This document shows positions 21,570 to 60,100 of a stretch of DNA of 64,000 nt, piece after piece. This DNA comes from Mastigias papua (Eukaryota; Cnidaria; Scyphozoa; Rhizostomeae; Mastigiidae). The stretch lies in the NCBI GenBank assembly GCA_964019165.1, contig OZ025270.1, forward strand, positions 1,439,001-1,503,000, written 5' to 3'. The translations under genes were made by a program, and so were the position numbers. Within the stretch, counting starts at the first letter, position 1; each line of letters starts with the position of its first letter. The notes below the pieces were generated by a model. That model worked only from the letters and a program-made list of their open reading frames with translations, made no database searches and was not told the DNA's origin.

Positions 21570-22667
21570 ATGAGTGGGGATATAGATGTTAATGAAAGAC
21601 TGAGGGAGCAATGCTCGGTAGGAGATGAGGATGATGTAAGGAGACACCTCCGCAATGGGGCAGCAGTTAACTCCCAGAATAGGGTAAATGGATGGTCTGC
21701 CCTACATTTTGCAGCACGACGAGAACATGCCGGAATTGTTCGTGTCTTACTGGAACATGGCGCGGACTTTAGCATAAAGAATCATAAAGGCGAAATGGCA
21801 AGTGATATGACATCAAACAAGGAAATTCGAAGGATCATTGAAAGTTACCAAGCACGCAACGAAGAATGCCAGAGAGAGGATAGCACCCAAGGATCAAGTT
21901 CCTGTGATTCAGATACAAATCAGAATGGTGGCATTGGAGAAGATCGTCCTTTGTCAAATGTCAGTTTTTTACCGGGGTACATTGCTAATCCAGTTTTTCC
22001 ATATACATTCGCTGCTCCAAAGGTATCTACTACCGATAGCGATACTGCCTCCTCCACAGACAACAGTGATCAGCATGTTTTAGTGCCGGGATATTTAGCA
22101 AATCCAGTATACGCAGTGGCGGCTAGGGGCCCCATCTTGGCTAGTGGGAGAACCCCTTCTAGTGAATCATTGCAGAATGATGGCACTGTTAATTTTGTGC
22201 CAGGTTATATTGCCAACCCGGTTATTCCTTATGCAGTTGCTGCTACCCAAGCACAGGAGAGCAATGAAATTAAACAAATTTTTGTTCCACATGTAGAGCA
22301 GTTTGGGTCATTGGTGAATACTTACGTTAACAGCATGAAAAGCCTTGAAAAACCTGTTGAATATCACATGTGTGACTCTTGCAAAACAACCCCGGTGGCA
22401 ACAGTTTATGTTGGGTCAAATATAAGTGAACTTGTTATCAAGATTCGCAGAGCAAACACAAATGACCCAGATTTTATTGAGGTTGAGCTTAACCGTAAAA
22501 TACTAACATATGATGAATTGATAAATGTTTGCTCAAAGGAGCTGAAGATAGACAGGGACTCAATCACTAAGATAAGGAAACTGCCAAATAGTATTGTAAG
22601 AAGGGATAAAGATGTTCAAAGACTGCAGCCCTTCCAGGAACTGGAAGTTGTTTTGTTCAACTCATGA
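21570..22667 (+). CDS. ANKRD40: ANKRD40-like ankyrin-repeat protein, copy A (intronless)
   Basis: Function is poorly known in any animal; the fold is an ankyrin-repeat protein, likely a binding adaptor. 365 residues, single exon. Residues about 8-95 form ankyrin repeats: VNGWSALHFAARREHAGIV followed by LLEHGADFSIKNHKGE. The middle is low-complexity, Ser/Asp/Thr-rich, with three copies of a motif of the type FVPGYIANPVxPY (about residues 133, 171 and 209). The last ~130 residues are the conserved ANKRD40 C-terminal region: ELVIKIRR…DFIEVELNRK…LTYDELINVCSKEL…KIRKLPNSIVRRDKDVQRLQPFQELEVVLF. A close paralogue lies 1.3 kb away in opposite orientation. The initial ATG is supported by alignment with the internal ATG of that paralogue. 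Confidence 0.88.
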   Translation: MSGDIDVNERLREQCSVGDEDDVRRHLRNGAAVNSQNRVNGWSALHFAARREHAGIVRVLLEHGADFSIKNHKGEMASDMTSNKEIRRIIESYQARNEECQREDSTQGSSSCDSDTNQNGGIGEDRPLSNVSFLPGYIANPVFPYTFAAPKVSTTDSDTASSTDNSDQHVLVPGYLANPVYAVAARGPILASGRTPSSESLQNDGTVNFVPGYIANPVIPYAVAATQAQESNEIKQIFVPHVEQFGSLVNTYVNSMKSLEKPVEYHMCDSCKTTPVATVYVGSNISELVIKIRRANTNDPDFIEVELNRKILTYDELINVCSKELKIDRDSITKIRKLPNSIVRRDKDVQRLQPFQELEVVLFNS

Positions 22668-23976
22668 GTTGTAAATGCATTGTTACAATAGTATCTTAAT
22701 TAACTTACTTGCTGTAAAGAGCTGATGTACTGGAAATATGGATAAGCTTGGTTTGTTATTATAGTATAGAGAAAGTATGGGTTGTATGAAGCTGTTTTTA
22801 ATTCTTTTGACAAATTGTATATGAAATGTTGCTATATTATGAATTATATGTTTTCTTGCTTCATGTTCAGGTCTAGTTATTCAAAATGGAGGTATTACTC
22901 AACCTCTCACTTAATGAGTGGACACCATACAGTTTTAATGTTACTGATTCTCTGCATAGGGATGTTTTTAGCATCATAGTAGATATATCAGTTTCATGAA
23001 CACTTTTTTTTCATGGAAGAAGGGAATGCTTGCCTAATAACAAAACCCATCTTGCAATCAAAATTTGTCACCATAATAGGTCAAGGGTGCTCTACTGAAG
23101 ATAACAAAGTAATTTTTAAATGGGGTTATGGAAAGAATGGAAATCCACGCTGATACTTTAATGGATGTAGAGACCTTGACCTTTTGATGTTTAAAAGCAT
23201 CTAAACTGGTCATTAGCTTCACAAGTGATTTATCTCAACCATCCCAAGTTTGCAAGGACCTTCCATGCTTTCCTCTATGTTTATAAATGGATTAGCAAAC
23301 TTTGGAAATGGCAAACAAATTACCTATTTGGTATCCTTTGCTGGTCCCTGTCAGGCAGAGATGGTGTGCATTAATCATTTAAGCCCAGAGTAGGTACCAT
23401 ATGTGACTTTCTTGTGTTTTGTAATCTAACAAAGGTGATCCAAACATTGAAGAATTAAAGCTGATATGATATGTTCAAGATGGCTCTACTGGCTCTCCTG
23501 TATATCAATGTAACATTAATTCTTCCTCAATATCCCACAGAATCCCCCTCACAGACTGCTAAACCAAATCACACCATTGCCTGGACATGAGGTGAAATAG
23601 AACTATGTTTAAGTTATTGCTGGTCAATGCAGATAGTTGAGCCTGCACATCATAGACAGGCACACAAGACTTTCTAAATCTACAACTACATCAAGAATCA
23701 AAGATTGGCCTGATGCCAATACATAATTCATTATAGATTAGCACTAAAACTATCTAGACGGATACACAACCACCACTTTTTAAGTAAATCAAAAAGGGAG
23801 AAAATCTCCAACTTTACATCACAAAACATCATAATACTCATAAAGTATCTTTACCGCTTTACTTTCCACTTCACCATAAGGGAAGGAGTCCGGAGAAAAA
23901 GAAAATATTTAGATACCATCACATTAAGGAATGCTTTCCAATGTGATAATTATAACCTAAGTGCTTTGACACATTT
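22668..23976. other. Convergent intergenic region between the two ANKRD40-like copies
   Basis: Contains the 3' ends of both genes. No exon, RNA gene or clear repeat recognised. The short plus-strand frame at 22782-22979 has no family resemblance. Confidence 0.5.
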
Positions 23977-25164
23977 CTAGTTTAAGATTAATTCAAGTTC
24001 TTGATATGGCTGTAAACGCTTAACATCCTTATCTCTTCTTATAATAGTGTTTGGCAGCTTTCTGACTTTATTGACTTGTCCCCTGTTGACATTTAGCTCT
24101 TTGCAGCTCACAGTCACAAGTTCTTCATAAGTCAAGTGCTTGTTATTTAACTCTACTTCAAAAAAGTCTTCTTCACCAAATATTCTAACTTTTAAAACAA
24201 GTTCACTCACTGGGCTGCTCACAAAAACTGTTGCAACCGGAGTTGTTTTACATGAATCATACATTCTATATTCAACTGGCTTTTCTAGGCTCTTCATACT
24301 GTTAACATATGTGTTCACCAGTGATCCCAATTGTTGAACATGAGGGACAAATATCTGTTTGAAATCATTTGCACCATCATCTTTGTTCGTTTCCATAAGG
24401 TAGCCAGGAACAAAGTTAACAGGGCTCTCATTACCAGCAGATTGGATAGTATTACTGCCATCATTTCCTGCTAATGTGTTCCCTGTTGCTACAGCACATG
24501 GGATCATTGGATTGGTTATATACCCTGGAACCAATACTGAGGCCTCTACCTCTTTATCAATATCAGTTCCATCTTCCCTACTCTCTGACAATGGCTTTGA
24601 AGAGGCTTTCATAATAAATGGCTTTGCCAGATAGCCTGGAAAGAGAACTGATGGGTCCTGATCACTACCTGCAGATGTAGATGGACTGACTGTTTGTGTT
24701 AGAATTGGATTTCCAGCTGCAGCAACAGCATATGGCAGCACTGGGTACCCAGGAACAAAACTCATTTTGCCGGTTGTCCCTGGTCTGTGCCCATCTCTAC
24801 CCTGCCCGTGTGGACTGCTTTCCTCTCTTGTCGACTTACTGCCCGACAATTCATCAGACTCCTTTTGTACATTTAATGAAAGCAAACGTTTTATGTCTTC
24901 CCTCGATGTTAAATCAATCGGGAATTCTCCTTTGTGGTTTTCTATTTTGGGGTTGGCCCCATGTTTTAGTAATATCAATACAATATTGTCATGATCTCGC
25001 TTGGCAGCCCAGTGCAATGCCGTCCATCCGTTTACTTTGTTGCGTGAATTTACCACAGCCCCCGATTCGATGCATTTCAAAACCTCATGACTATACCCAT
25101 TGCAGCAGTTTTCCCTCAGCTTTTCGTTTAATTCATCCAGGTCGTAATCACTTGGCTTGGTCAT
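23977..25164 (-). CDS. ANKRD40: ANKRD40-like ankyrin-repeat protein, copy B (intronless)
   Basis: Paralogue of copy A, convergent with it. The frame could start at 25245 (422 residues), but the ATG at 25164 (395 residues) aligns with the start of copy A, so I prefer it. Ankyrin repeats: VNGWTALHWAAKRDHDNIV followed by LLKHGANPKIENHKGE. The middle has four PGY motifs: FVPGYPVLPYAVAA, LFPGYLAKPF, LVPGYITNPMIPCAVA and FVPGYLMETN. The C-terminal region matches copy A closely; SLVNTYVNSMKSLEKPVEY is identical in both. It ends RRDKDVKRLQPYQELELILN. The acidic linker and motif number differ from copy A, so the two are old duplicates or evolve fast in the linker. Role unknown. Confidence 0.87.
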   Translation of the reverse strand: MTKPSDYDLDELNEKLRENCCNGYSHEVLKCIESGAVVNSRNKVNGWTALHWAAKRDHDNIVLILLKHGANPKIENHKGEFPIDLTSREDIKRLLSLNVQKESDELSGSKSTREESSPHGQGRDGHRPGTTGKMSFVPGYPVLPYAVAAAGNPILTQTVSPSTSAGSDQDPSVLFPGYLAKPFIMKASSKPLSESREDGTDIDKEVEASVLVPGYITNPMIPCAVATGNTLAGNDGSNTIQSAGNESPVNFVPGYLMETNKDDGANDFKQIFVPHVQQLGSLVNTYVNSMKSLEKPVEYRMYDSCKTTPVATVFVSSPVSELVLKVRIFGEEDFFEVELNNKHLTYEELVTVSCKELNVNRGQVNKVRKLPNTIIRRDKDVKRLQPYQELELILN

Positions 25165-25245
25165 TTTCTCAAATAACGAAGAACGGACGGCGTTCAGTTT
25201 TATACAAACATGAACTGTATTCTGTAACGCGAACTGCGCTGACAA

Positions 25246-26809
25246 CCTGGTGTGGTATCCGCTCTATTGACATAGCCTCTTATCCATCATGGGGTGCGAT
25301 AGAGCAATGGTCCAAACCTGGTGTCCGCGGTCACTTAGGGGACTGCGAAGGGTTTCAAGAGGACCGAGAAGGGTTTCAGTGGACCATGAGAGGCTGTCTT
25401 TGCTTGCTCCATTTTTTGCTTTATTAGCCTACATCACTGCATCACTACTCTTGTAGTGCAGAAGTTTTGACATAAATGATAAAAATTCTTAAAAATTAAA
25501 TAGGATCTACTTTAATCTGTTCTCCTTTTCAAGTTACCGTAAATCCTCGAATAAGCCCCCGGGGGCTTATTTGCAAAAATAAATTTTTGGGAGGGAGCTT
25601 ATTCGAGGGGAGGGCTTATTCGAGGGGGAGCTTATTTCAAAGTCTGGCATTTTCCTCAAAGGTTGACATAAAAAACGACATGATTTTCTCAATCAACTAA
25701 ATTTTGAGCTTCTAATTACAGAAGCTGATATCGTTAAAAGAGTTACAAAGTATTGTGTGAAGATTTAACAAACATTATAATGTTTCTATTATCACGAAAG
25801 TCGTGTTTCTCTTTGCTTTTTGCTTCCATTCAAAGGAAGTAATACTGTACAGCTATTGTACTGTGAGGACTTCTTGAAATATGATATTCGAATAAGCCCC
25901 CATGGGAGCTTATTCGAGGGGGACTTATTTGCAAAAGTGATTTTTTAGGTGGGGGCTTATTCGAGGGGGGCTTATTCGGAGGTGGGGCTTATTTGGAGGT
26001 GGGGCTTATTCGGAGGTGGGGGCTTATTCGAGGATTTACGGTATTTTGATGGTGTCACTTCCTGAAGATCATCAATCAATGTCAGTTTTAATTCTTCATT
26101 TTAGACTCTAGAGGTGAATAATGAAACGAGTACCAGTGAAATAGTATGGATGATCAGGTGGATGATCATAAATTTTGATAGTATAAGTCAGCGATGTCGT
26201 TTCGGAGGATCAGCAACAACAGTATCAAAGTCGTCGCTATGATAAAGTAAAATGGATTGTTGTCAGTGTAACCGTTTTATTCTTGAAAAATAATTTTTCG
26301 TGGCAAAAGTTGCGTTGCATCCCTCTGTACGGATTCTTGTTTTGTTTTGGCCAGATATACAGTAATAGTGCCTTGTGACACGTACTATATACTTTCTCTT
26401 TGCAGTGTTTTCTCTTTGCAGTGTTTTCTCTTTTCAATAACAGTAAATCTATTGTCAGTCATACGAGGAAGCGTTTTAATGCGCTTGCGCAGTGGGAACG
26501 CTAAAGAGCCATCTTTTCGAAGGATGGCATGTACGACTGCCTCTCTTGTAAATACTACGGTTTGTTTTGTATGGGTCCTAGCATTCAATCGTTTGATAAA
26601 AACGTGCAAGCTTTTTTATTTTGTTAGTAACACCTAACGGGAAAGCAGTTTGTGCTTGTGACAAGATCACCGTTAACTCCAAAATAGCCTTCTTCCAAGA
26701 TTACCTGGTTCTGATGGTGTTGAATACTTCGCACAACTATATTTGGAGGATAAATAGCAAAAGTCCAGTGTGGAAAAAGCCAACTTCATAAGGTCTCGTT
26801 TTATGGAGG
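25246..26809. other. Divergent intergenic region, ANKRD40-like copy B to UVRAG
   Basis: Holds the 5' ends of both flanking genes and the 25535-26043 inverted-repeat element. A short duplicated TTTCTCTTTGCAGTG stretch lies near 26393-26435. No coding exon recognised. Confidence 0.5.
25535..26043. mobile_element. MITE with TACCGTAAATCCTCG termini
   Basis: About 509 bp. The left end TACCGTAAATCCTCGAATAA and the right end (complement) are inverted copies of about 26 bp. Internal GGGGCTTATTCGAGG units repeat near both ends. No coding frame. It lies between two divergent genes and may be near their promoters. Confidence 0.7.
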
Positions 26810-40578
<13,769 letters not shown>

Positions 40579-40818
40579 CATTGTAGTGCTGCTGCTAGGC
40601 CACGAATCGCTGCTTCTCCACTGAATTTCGAATGTGCTACACACCTGGTTCTCAATACGTGGTTAGGAGTTAAGTTGTGTGTTGGGATTGTATTAATGCA
40701 GTCTTGACTCCTAGAACGCAGATATAGGATTACGTTATCTCCTTTTAAATCCTGCACACCCCATGCGTTGAAGCAAATTCTCCGTGGTTATTCCAACACG
40801 GGATCTTCTAAATAGCAA

Positions 40819-40824
40819 AATAAA
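40819..40824 (+). terminator. UVRAG poly(A) signal AATAAA
   Basis: AATAAA lies about 240 bp downstream of the UVRAG stop codon and is the first canonical hexamer there. Confidence 0.5.
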
Positions 40825-41954
40825 GTGAAATATGTTTCTTTCATCAAATGAGGTCTTCATTCAGCTGTTCTGTTAAAACTCCCTTTGAAAGTAGAGGGAT
40901 TGCTCCTCAAAGTGGACACCTTTAGAGATGAAAACCTCCCTAAATTCTAATATTTTTGTTGTTAGTTATTTTCTTAAGAGCTACAGCAGTTGTTTTAAGA
41001 CATGCCTCGTGGATGGAGCATTTGGTGTTTCGAGGGTAGTTTAAAATATCCAAGCCTTTCTTGATATATCGTGTCGATCGAGTTTGGAATACCCAAAGTT
41101 TTGGTCAGCTTCCTTCTGGCCATTTTTATTTTAATGAAGCAAAACATCATGATAACTATCCCTTGTAGACTGATTTGATTTTGGTTTTATTGGTTTAATA
41201 TCATATCCACGTCACATGGTATCAAACATTTTTCAGGGATGGCGACTGTGCGTCCGTCTTTGTCGCCTCGCCGATTATGCTATTGTGTAGCAGGTGTGTC
41301 AAGTTCGCACAATTTTGTTGTTTTTATTATGAAGCAGATCATGATTGTAGTCTAGGACTATTGAGAATTGAGGTAATATAGTTGTTTAGTTAATTTTATG
41401 ACTCTGTTAGGAATATCTACCCAGTAATCAATTGCATCATGGCACCCGTTTGTTTGAATTTTCCCGTGAGAACTTAAATCGATTCGGATGTAAGAAAAGT
41501 CGATTTCGTTTAGTTTGATCCATCATTTCGTATTGCTAAATCATTATGATATCAGATGGAATGTTAAGACAGACGAAGAATTGTACAATGCCATGTTTTG
41601 GTATAGCTTGCTTCGTTTACTCATAACTTGTGCTGGCATGGGACTGGGTATGTATTATCAGATCTGCGTAATAAAATGGTTGATATTCGGCTGTAAAAAC
41701 TTCATAGATTTTCATCAAATGATAAGTTAACAATATTTGTATGGTAGAAATGATTCTTCAATGATGTACAAATTATTGTTTCCTTCACTTCTGTGCTTCT
41801 CAATTAGTGCTCCAAATTGATTGCATAAGTGCTGCATGCTATTTGACCTCTCATTTCAGAACTTTTTAACTTTTTAGAAATAAAGATAAAGAACATATCG
41901 TTTTCCTTTTTTCTAAGGAAGCCCTCTGCACGCGATAAGGCATCTTTTCACAAA

Positions 41955-41958
41955 TATA

Positions 41959-42043
<85 letters not shown>
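41955..42043. repeat. (TA)n microsatellite
   Basis: TA array abutting the third palindromic unit. Confidence 0.95.
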
Positions 42044-42618
<575 letters not shown>

Positions 42619-42642
42619 TTTACCTATGTCAGCCTTAGCCGA

Positions 42643-42770
<128 letters not shown>

Positions 42771-42919
42771 AGTCAAAGCCGCACTTAATATTGTAAATAG
42801 CAGTTTTAAAGAATGTAATACAGTACTAGATAAATACAATTTTTATTGCGACCGCTGAAGTGGTGCCAACAACAATTCACTTCATTTGTTGTCAATACGA
42901 GGCCTCATTACAAAGTCAG

Positions 42920-54099
<11,180 letters not shown>

Positions 54100-54115
54100 A
54101 TACCAGGGCTGATTT

Positions 54116-54121
54116 AATAAA
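54116..54121 (+). terminator. Candidate poly(A) signal of the homocysteine methyltransferase gene
   Basis: AATAAA 17 bp past the stop codon. If used, the 3' UTR is very short. Confidence 0.4.
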
Positions 54122-57100
54122 TGGTGGAATACCAGCATAGGCAGTAAGTCTATGTTGTTCTAATATCAATACCTGAGAACTTTTGCTTCGCATTTGACTT
54201 TCTCTAGAGTAGCTGACTTTGATATTTAAGTAAATACATATGTGAAATAATTGTGCTTTGAACATTTTCCTATCGTGGCTTTCTGAGTCTATCCTTAAAT
54301 CTACTAGTTATAATTTCTATTGAGATGATTTCTGCCTACAGTATGGTTTGATGTGATCCTACCCAACATCGTATTTAAAATGTATGCTCTTTTAATAATT
54401 CAAAAGGTGTCGTGTTCTTCCATTTAGCGTGAAGAATAGGATAGCCTTGCAACTTTTGGTCTATCCCAAAGTCTCTGCAATATGTCGTTTACTCCTGTGG
54501 ATGCAGCTTCGTTTTATGGCCGGTTTCAACCAATTAAAATCACTTCTTTCTCTAACTTGTTTTAGATCCGGACTTGGAGCTAGTTGTAGTTAGTAACACC
54601 AAATATTGAACTGAATTGCAATGAGTCATTCAGTCTTAGAAATCAATTAATCCACATGGCTTGCCTGCTGTCAATTAAAAATCCCAGCCAATTTTACCTA
54701 ATTTAAACCATTGTAGACTTCAAAGGAAAAGAGGTTGGGAAATTTATTAGATTGAGCATATGTTTACCAGATATACAGGTCAGGTAGTCACTTTTTTGAG
54801 ATATTTGGCAAAAGTATCTTGCTTTTTTTAAGAAGATTGTGAACAGCGTGAACTTTAAATGGTTGGAGTCTTCATGATTCTTTATCATATATTTAACGTT
54901 ACCCTATGGAATATTGTCCTGCTCCTTTGTTTCACACACCAATTCTTGCCGTGACTTTTTCTGGAGAAACATAAATCTAAGCTTGTATGATTAGACACCA
55001 ATCTAGCTTAATGTGGAATAAAAGATGTCAGGGAATATGGTACTTAAGTTTGAGAATGTTAAAGAAATTAGCAGCAGACGGGCTGCAGAAAGCAAAGCTA
55101 AATCACTTTGGCAAGAGAATTTTTGCCGCTCAACAAATATAGTAGTTTTTTTAAAAGGACACAAGGTTTTTTGATATGTTATATTGCTTTTGTCATCCTG
55201 TTCGAAATTAAGCCAGAAACATCCGAGGCATCACGGGTGCATACAAATTGCACTAGTTATTTTCATAGGATTTGCACATGTGAAATTCATCACCATTGTT
55301 TGCTGGGTATTTCATACATTTGTGGCATTTCCTTTTAATGGTCGTCTAATAGTTTTTTGAGTTTTTGTCGCTGTGTTTATAAACTGAAGCTTAAAAATGC
55401 TAGCTAAATAAGATACATTGCTGCATCATGCATTACATGCACTTTATGAATAAATCATTGCTGAAAATGAGTGTCTTTGAGCAAGATCGTTTTCAGAGAG
55501 ATGCGTTAAACACTGTGTTTGAAGGACAATTTTTGTAAGTATGGCTTAGATGGTTGTCAGTGCATGTTTTTTGTTTGCATACTTTTGTATTTCAGAAATT
55601 TGAAACAGCATGTCTAGGGAATGGGATAGCATATATTTTATATCATTTAGGAGTTAGAAAAAAAACTACAACGCGCTTTGTTTGTACCATGTACAGCAGG
55701 AAAAGAGACTAAGTCATCTGTTCCCAACTGCATATACAGCAGGATAAATCTAACATCAGATGTCACAGATAGCATATGTATAACACAAGGCCAAGAGAAA
55801 CTGTTTTAGATTGATATTGGGTGATGATGATAGCACGGTTTCTTTTTGAGGGGAAATAATTTTGGAAAAGGGAGAATTAGGACTCCAGCAGGGTCTCCTA
55901 TAAGAAGAAAACTCTATTCGTATTGCAAATTTCACTATCGGACAGAAAAGAACTAGAATATTTTGTAGCTTAATATGGATACTGTACTACTTAGTATGCT
56001 GAAATATGTTCCCGCTTTTTCGTGCAATAGGAAAACGTTACGTCAATTAATTTTGGATGAAAACTTAAAATGACCTTCAGAAGCATATAAAAACACGGTT
56101 GTTTAACCAAACTGGTAATCAATGTGTTTGGATTTAGTCGTGATTTGCAGTGGTTATGAGCTGAAGCTCTTCATCTGGAAATTTCTTTTCGCATTTACCA
56201 TTTCCTTTTCCACGTGAGATACGGTAGTCTGGCGGATTTTTAAGGTGCAACAGAATCATTCAATGTTCTTTCATGAAGAATGGATTGCTTCTGGTTGGAA
56301 ACTTAAGTTAAGGATTAATTATTATCGTCTACGGACAATTTACTATCGTTTAGCTATGAGACAGTTTTCAATGAGGTTCTTTAGTTCATAGTTCACACCA
56401 TCCAAAACGTGTAACTGCAGTCACTGGAGTTTTGGTATTTTTATCTTTTGAGTATGCAAAAATGTATTCTTCTGGCTTTCTCATCAAATTTGAAAACTTG
56501 ATTATATGTGGTCAGGTGAAAGATGAACTTGTTACGCCATTCTGTTTTTGTTCGCATTCATTGCGTCCTTGTATCTTACTAGATTGATCCCCTAGGTTTA
56601 CTGTATCGTATGTTTCATGAGTAGGTACACCAAAGATATTAAGTAGGAATTTGATTATACGTTCTCTCAAAGTTCTTAGTTGACTTAATATAATGCAGAA
56701 ACATTTCGAAGTTGAATGAGACATGAGGATATTATATGTGATGTGGCGTACCAACATGAGAGATGTTCATACGTTTTTGAGTCCACAGCTTGTTGGTTCA
56801 TGTACCTGCTCCTTGTTCAGAGAAAGCTAAGCCTTTTGGCAAAAGTTTACTTTACTTTACTTTTTGATGCAGACAAAATTTGACAGGATTGTTAACTTGT
56901 TACCAAACTAATAGCATATATTTGATCATGGATGTGTAACTTTTTGTAAACCCTAGCTGACAATTAGTTTTCAACCTCATTAAGAGACGGAATTTCAAAA
57001 TATTTTTTCTCATGTATGCTTGCGCAAGAGCTCTGTTGGTGACACAAGCTACTTTACCTTCCCTTGAAAAATAGGATAAAATCAGTGTTGAATGGTGTTT

Positions 57101-60100
57101 TCTGGTATGTGTATATGGTATTTTTCCATAGAATTCGAATGATTTTATCACAAAATATCTCATGTTTTCAACATTGGTTAAGCAAAAAGTAGATTTATGT
57201 AACAGCAAGGGCAGCATGGCATAACTATGCTTCTAGAGAAAAATCGAGCTTAGTATAAGCCAAGACAGATTTGTTATGCCTTCCTACTGCGAAGAGTTCA
57301 GTTTCCTGCTAGAATTAGTGAATGAAACGTTTTACAGCGCTATTGCAGACACTGTTATTTTTAAAAGACTCAAAGATGAGGATTACAAATAGTTTCTTAA
57401 TGAATAAGACGTTTACAGTTGAAGAATATTTTACCCAGTACCTGCTGAGACGAATGTCCAATAAGTTGATCTCATTTGTGCAATTTTTGCATTTACGTTT
57501 TTGTCATCTAGGTGATGCTTCCTAATGAGGCTTGTTGTAACCGTAATCCGTGTACGAGGCGTAGTGCAGGGAATTCATTGATCAACGAAGTTCATTGAAA
57601 CTATAGGAATGTTCGGTGTCCACGAGGCCAATGGTATCGAGGTATCATTAGAACTAGGACGATCAACGTTAGTTTCATTACAAGAGAAGTTGTCACAATA
57701 TACTCGAAGTAATGTAATTATGTAATCGAGGGAGAAATATCTTGCATTGTCTGTTACCACTCAGCGTTAGAGCCCGTTTGTGAGGCATTGTGAAGTTGCT
57801 TACAAACTGCTTACATCCAATGGCCTGGATCCTTAAGTTTTGCGCATTCGGGTTCGTATTTTCGCACTGCTAGGTGCTTCATCACGAAAGTAGTAAGCAG
57901 ACCTGGTAGTAAGCACCAATATACCTCTCGACTTACCAAACTATATACCCAGTTGTGGGCATAATTGTGGCATTCAGGGGCGGTAGTAGCCACAGTGCAA
58001 AGGCTGAGGGACTTAAGCGAGTCATGCTCTTGTGAGGACCAATCACCATGCTCTTGTGAGGACCAATGAGCCGTTCTACACAAAATGTGCAGTTGGAAAA
58101 ACTGTGTGCAGTTCTAGAGGTAGCTTTGTTTTGTAAAGGCAACAGGATTTGGAAGAAATGAATAGTGAAAGTGCGAGAAAATAACCGACCCGAGCGGGAT
58201 TCGAACTCGCTACCCCTGACATTGTACGTCAGCTTTGTGCAGATTGCATTGTATATCTATTAAGAGTGATTCTAGTTTAAGTAGAGTGTTGTCTATATAT
58301 TTTCATCAACAAGTGTGGTGGCAACAAAACATGCATACTTTTAATGCTTGCTCGTCAAGTGCATGTTGCTTGTGCTTATACGAGCAAGGCTATTCCTCAA
58401 CAGGGCAGCCACGAGAAACATGTGCAGTTCTAAATGTTCCCTACAAAAAACTCTGCCTCCCTTAGATCAACTTTGAAAATGAACCTTTCTCGCCTTTAAT
58501 ACCGCCTTCACCTTGCTTTTCTCTCTAATCCCTTGTAGCACGACTACACCCCTCTTCACGATACTGGCTGTGTCTCTCCCCCCCCCCCCCATTTTCCCGA
58601 TACATCTCGAGTAAGTCTTCAATTCAATTCAATGACAATTTAAGTGTAAATAATTAGTTCACGTGTTTCTGCTCAAACAATTCTCTAAAGTAGCCAGCCA
58701 GTTTTATATCTGGCAGTAAAACACGCTCTTCGAATGGGAAAATTTTATCATAAATACAGCATAATGTAGTCCAGAATATGTTTCAGAATTTTTTCTCTGG
58801 TTGGAAATATCATATCTTGAAAGCTTGGTGGTGTGACAACCCAATACCCAAGTACCAACGCTTGTGATGGCAACACACAGCAGATATACGGAGCAACAAA
58901 ATGAACCGGCAACCATAAAGTCAGCTTAGGGAAGTTTCTTTCTCGACATGCATTCCTAAACATACGCAATATTTCTGTTACTACGTTTGAAACTTGCTTA
59001 TATACCTTCTTATTTGACTTTAGGCCCTTATTTGACAGATCGAGAAGTTCTCTCTGGCCACTTGCCTTTTCTGATGAAAGGGATTAACAGCACATCCTTT
59101 GGTACTTCCCCAATGGATGACCACAAATACAATGTAAAAAAACTCCCAAGTTATTGCAAAACCAGACTGTGCTGGCAAACGGAAAAGTGGAAGCCACAAT
59201 AAAGAATTAGCTAGAAATAACTCCACACGGCACCTTTCGACTTCTGGTCTGACAATTTCTTTGCGTAAAATAATCAGTTCTTGCTCGCAAATTAACCACC
59301 TCCCATACCTTATTGCAAACGGATTCGCAAACACTCTCAAATCCGTTTACCACGTTGTTCAGTCTTGCATATAGCAATCTTTGCATCTACGTCTATATCG
59401 TCGCGTCTGCATACCCATAGAGAAGATGCTGCAGTTTATTTGCCATATTTTCAGTTAAGAAGGAGGGTGCTTGATATATTGAGTGTCTGCACCTGTAGGG
59501 TTTGCTTCACTTTTTCGGGCCCACCACCTTTCTTCCAGTATTGCTTCGTCTCCTCCTCCATTGTGCAAATCACCCTCACCTCGCAATGGTAGCATATCAA
59601 CCCACTTCAGCACCCCCTTGTATGCCGATTTGTTACCAGTAGACATCAGCGACCTTAGCGAGTAAAATACGGGTGTTGAGTGTAACAACAGACTGAGAGG
59701 AACAAACAGTCAACGCTAATCGTGTAACTTGTCTTCTTAAACAATACTACCCATGCCGTGTTGAAGGCACTTGTGCTCTAGTTGTCATAATCACTTAGTG
59801 CAGAGTGAATTTCGCTTGATACATGCATGCACAAACGACAAGAATTTTGATCTGTTCAACAAAGACACTTCTTACAAATCATCTGCCTCGCAAACCTTCT
59901 ACAGTAGAATCATGAAAGTATCCCTGACGTGTGTTTTTCAATATAGCGGTGGAAGATTTCTTTAAGAATTCTACACGGGGCTTAGAGTTTAGTTTCTCAA
60001 TGAACCTTGGTGGGAGCTATTGAATATTGGTATATAATGCTCTTTATGATTCAGAAATCTATTGTGTGGCAGCGTGGTGTCCGTGAGCTAATTTCAATGG

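Noticed and set aside
24696..25427. 243-residue plus-strand frame
   Set aside because: It is antisense to the ANKRD40-like copy B coding sequence and has no domain of its own.
58704..59340. Minus-strand hydrophobic frames that looked like membrane segments
   Set aside because: No family match, no consistent splice chain, and AT-rich DNA yields such frames by chance.
59455..59688. Possible exon on minus (77 residues)
   Set aside because: Some codon balance, but no domain and no splice-linked partner found.
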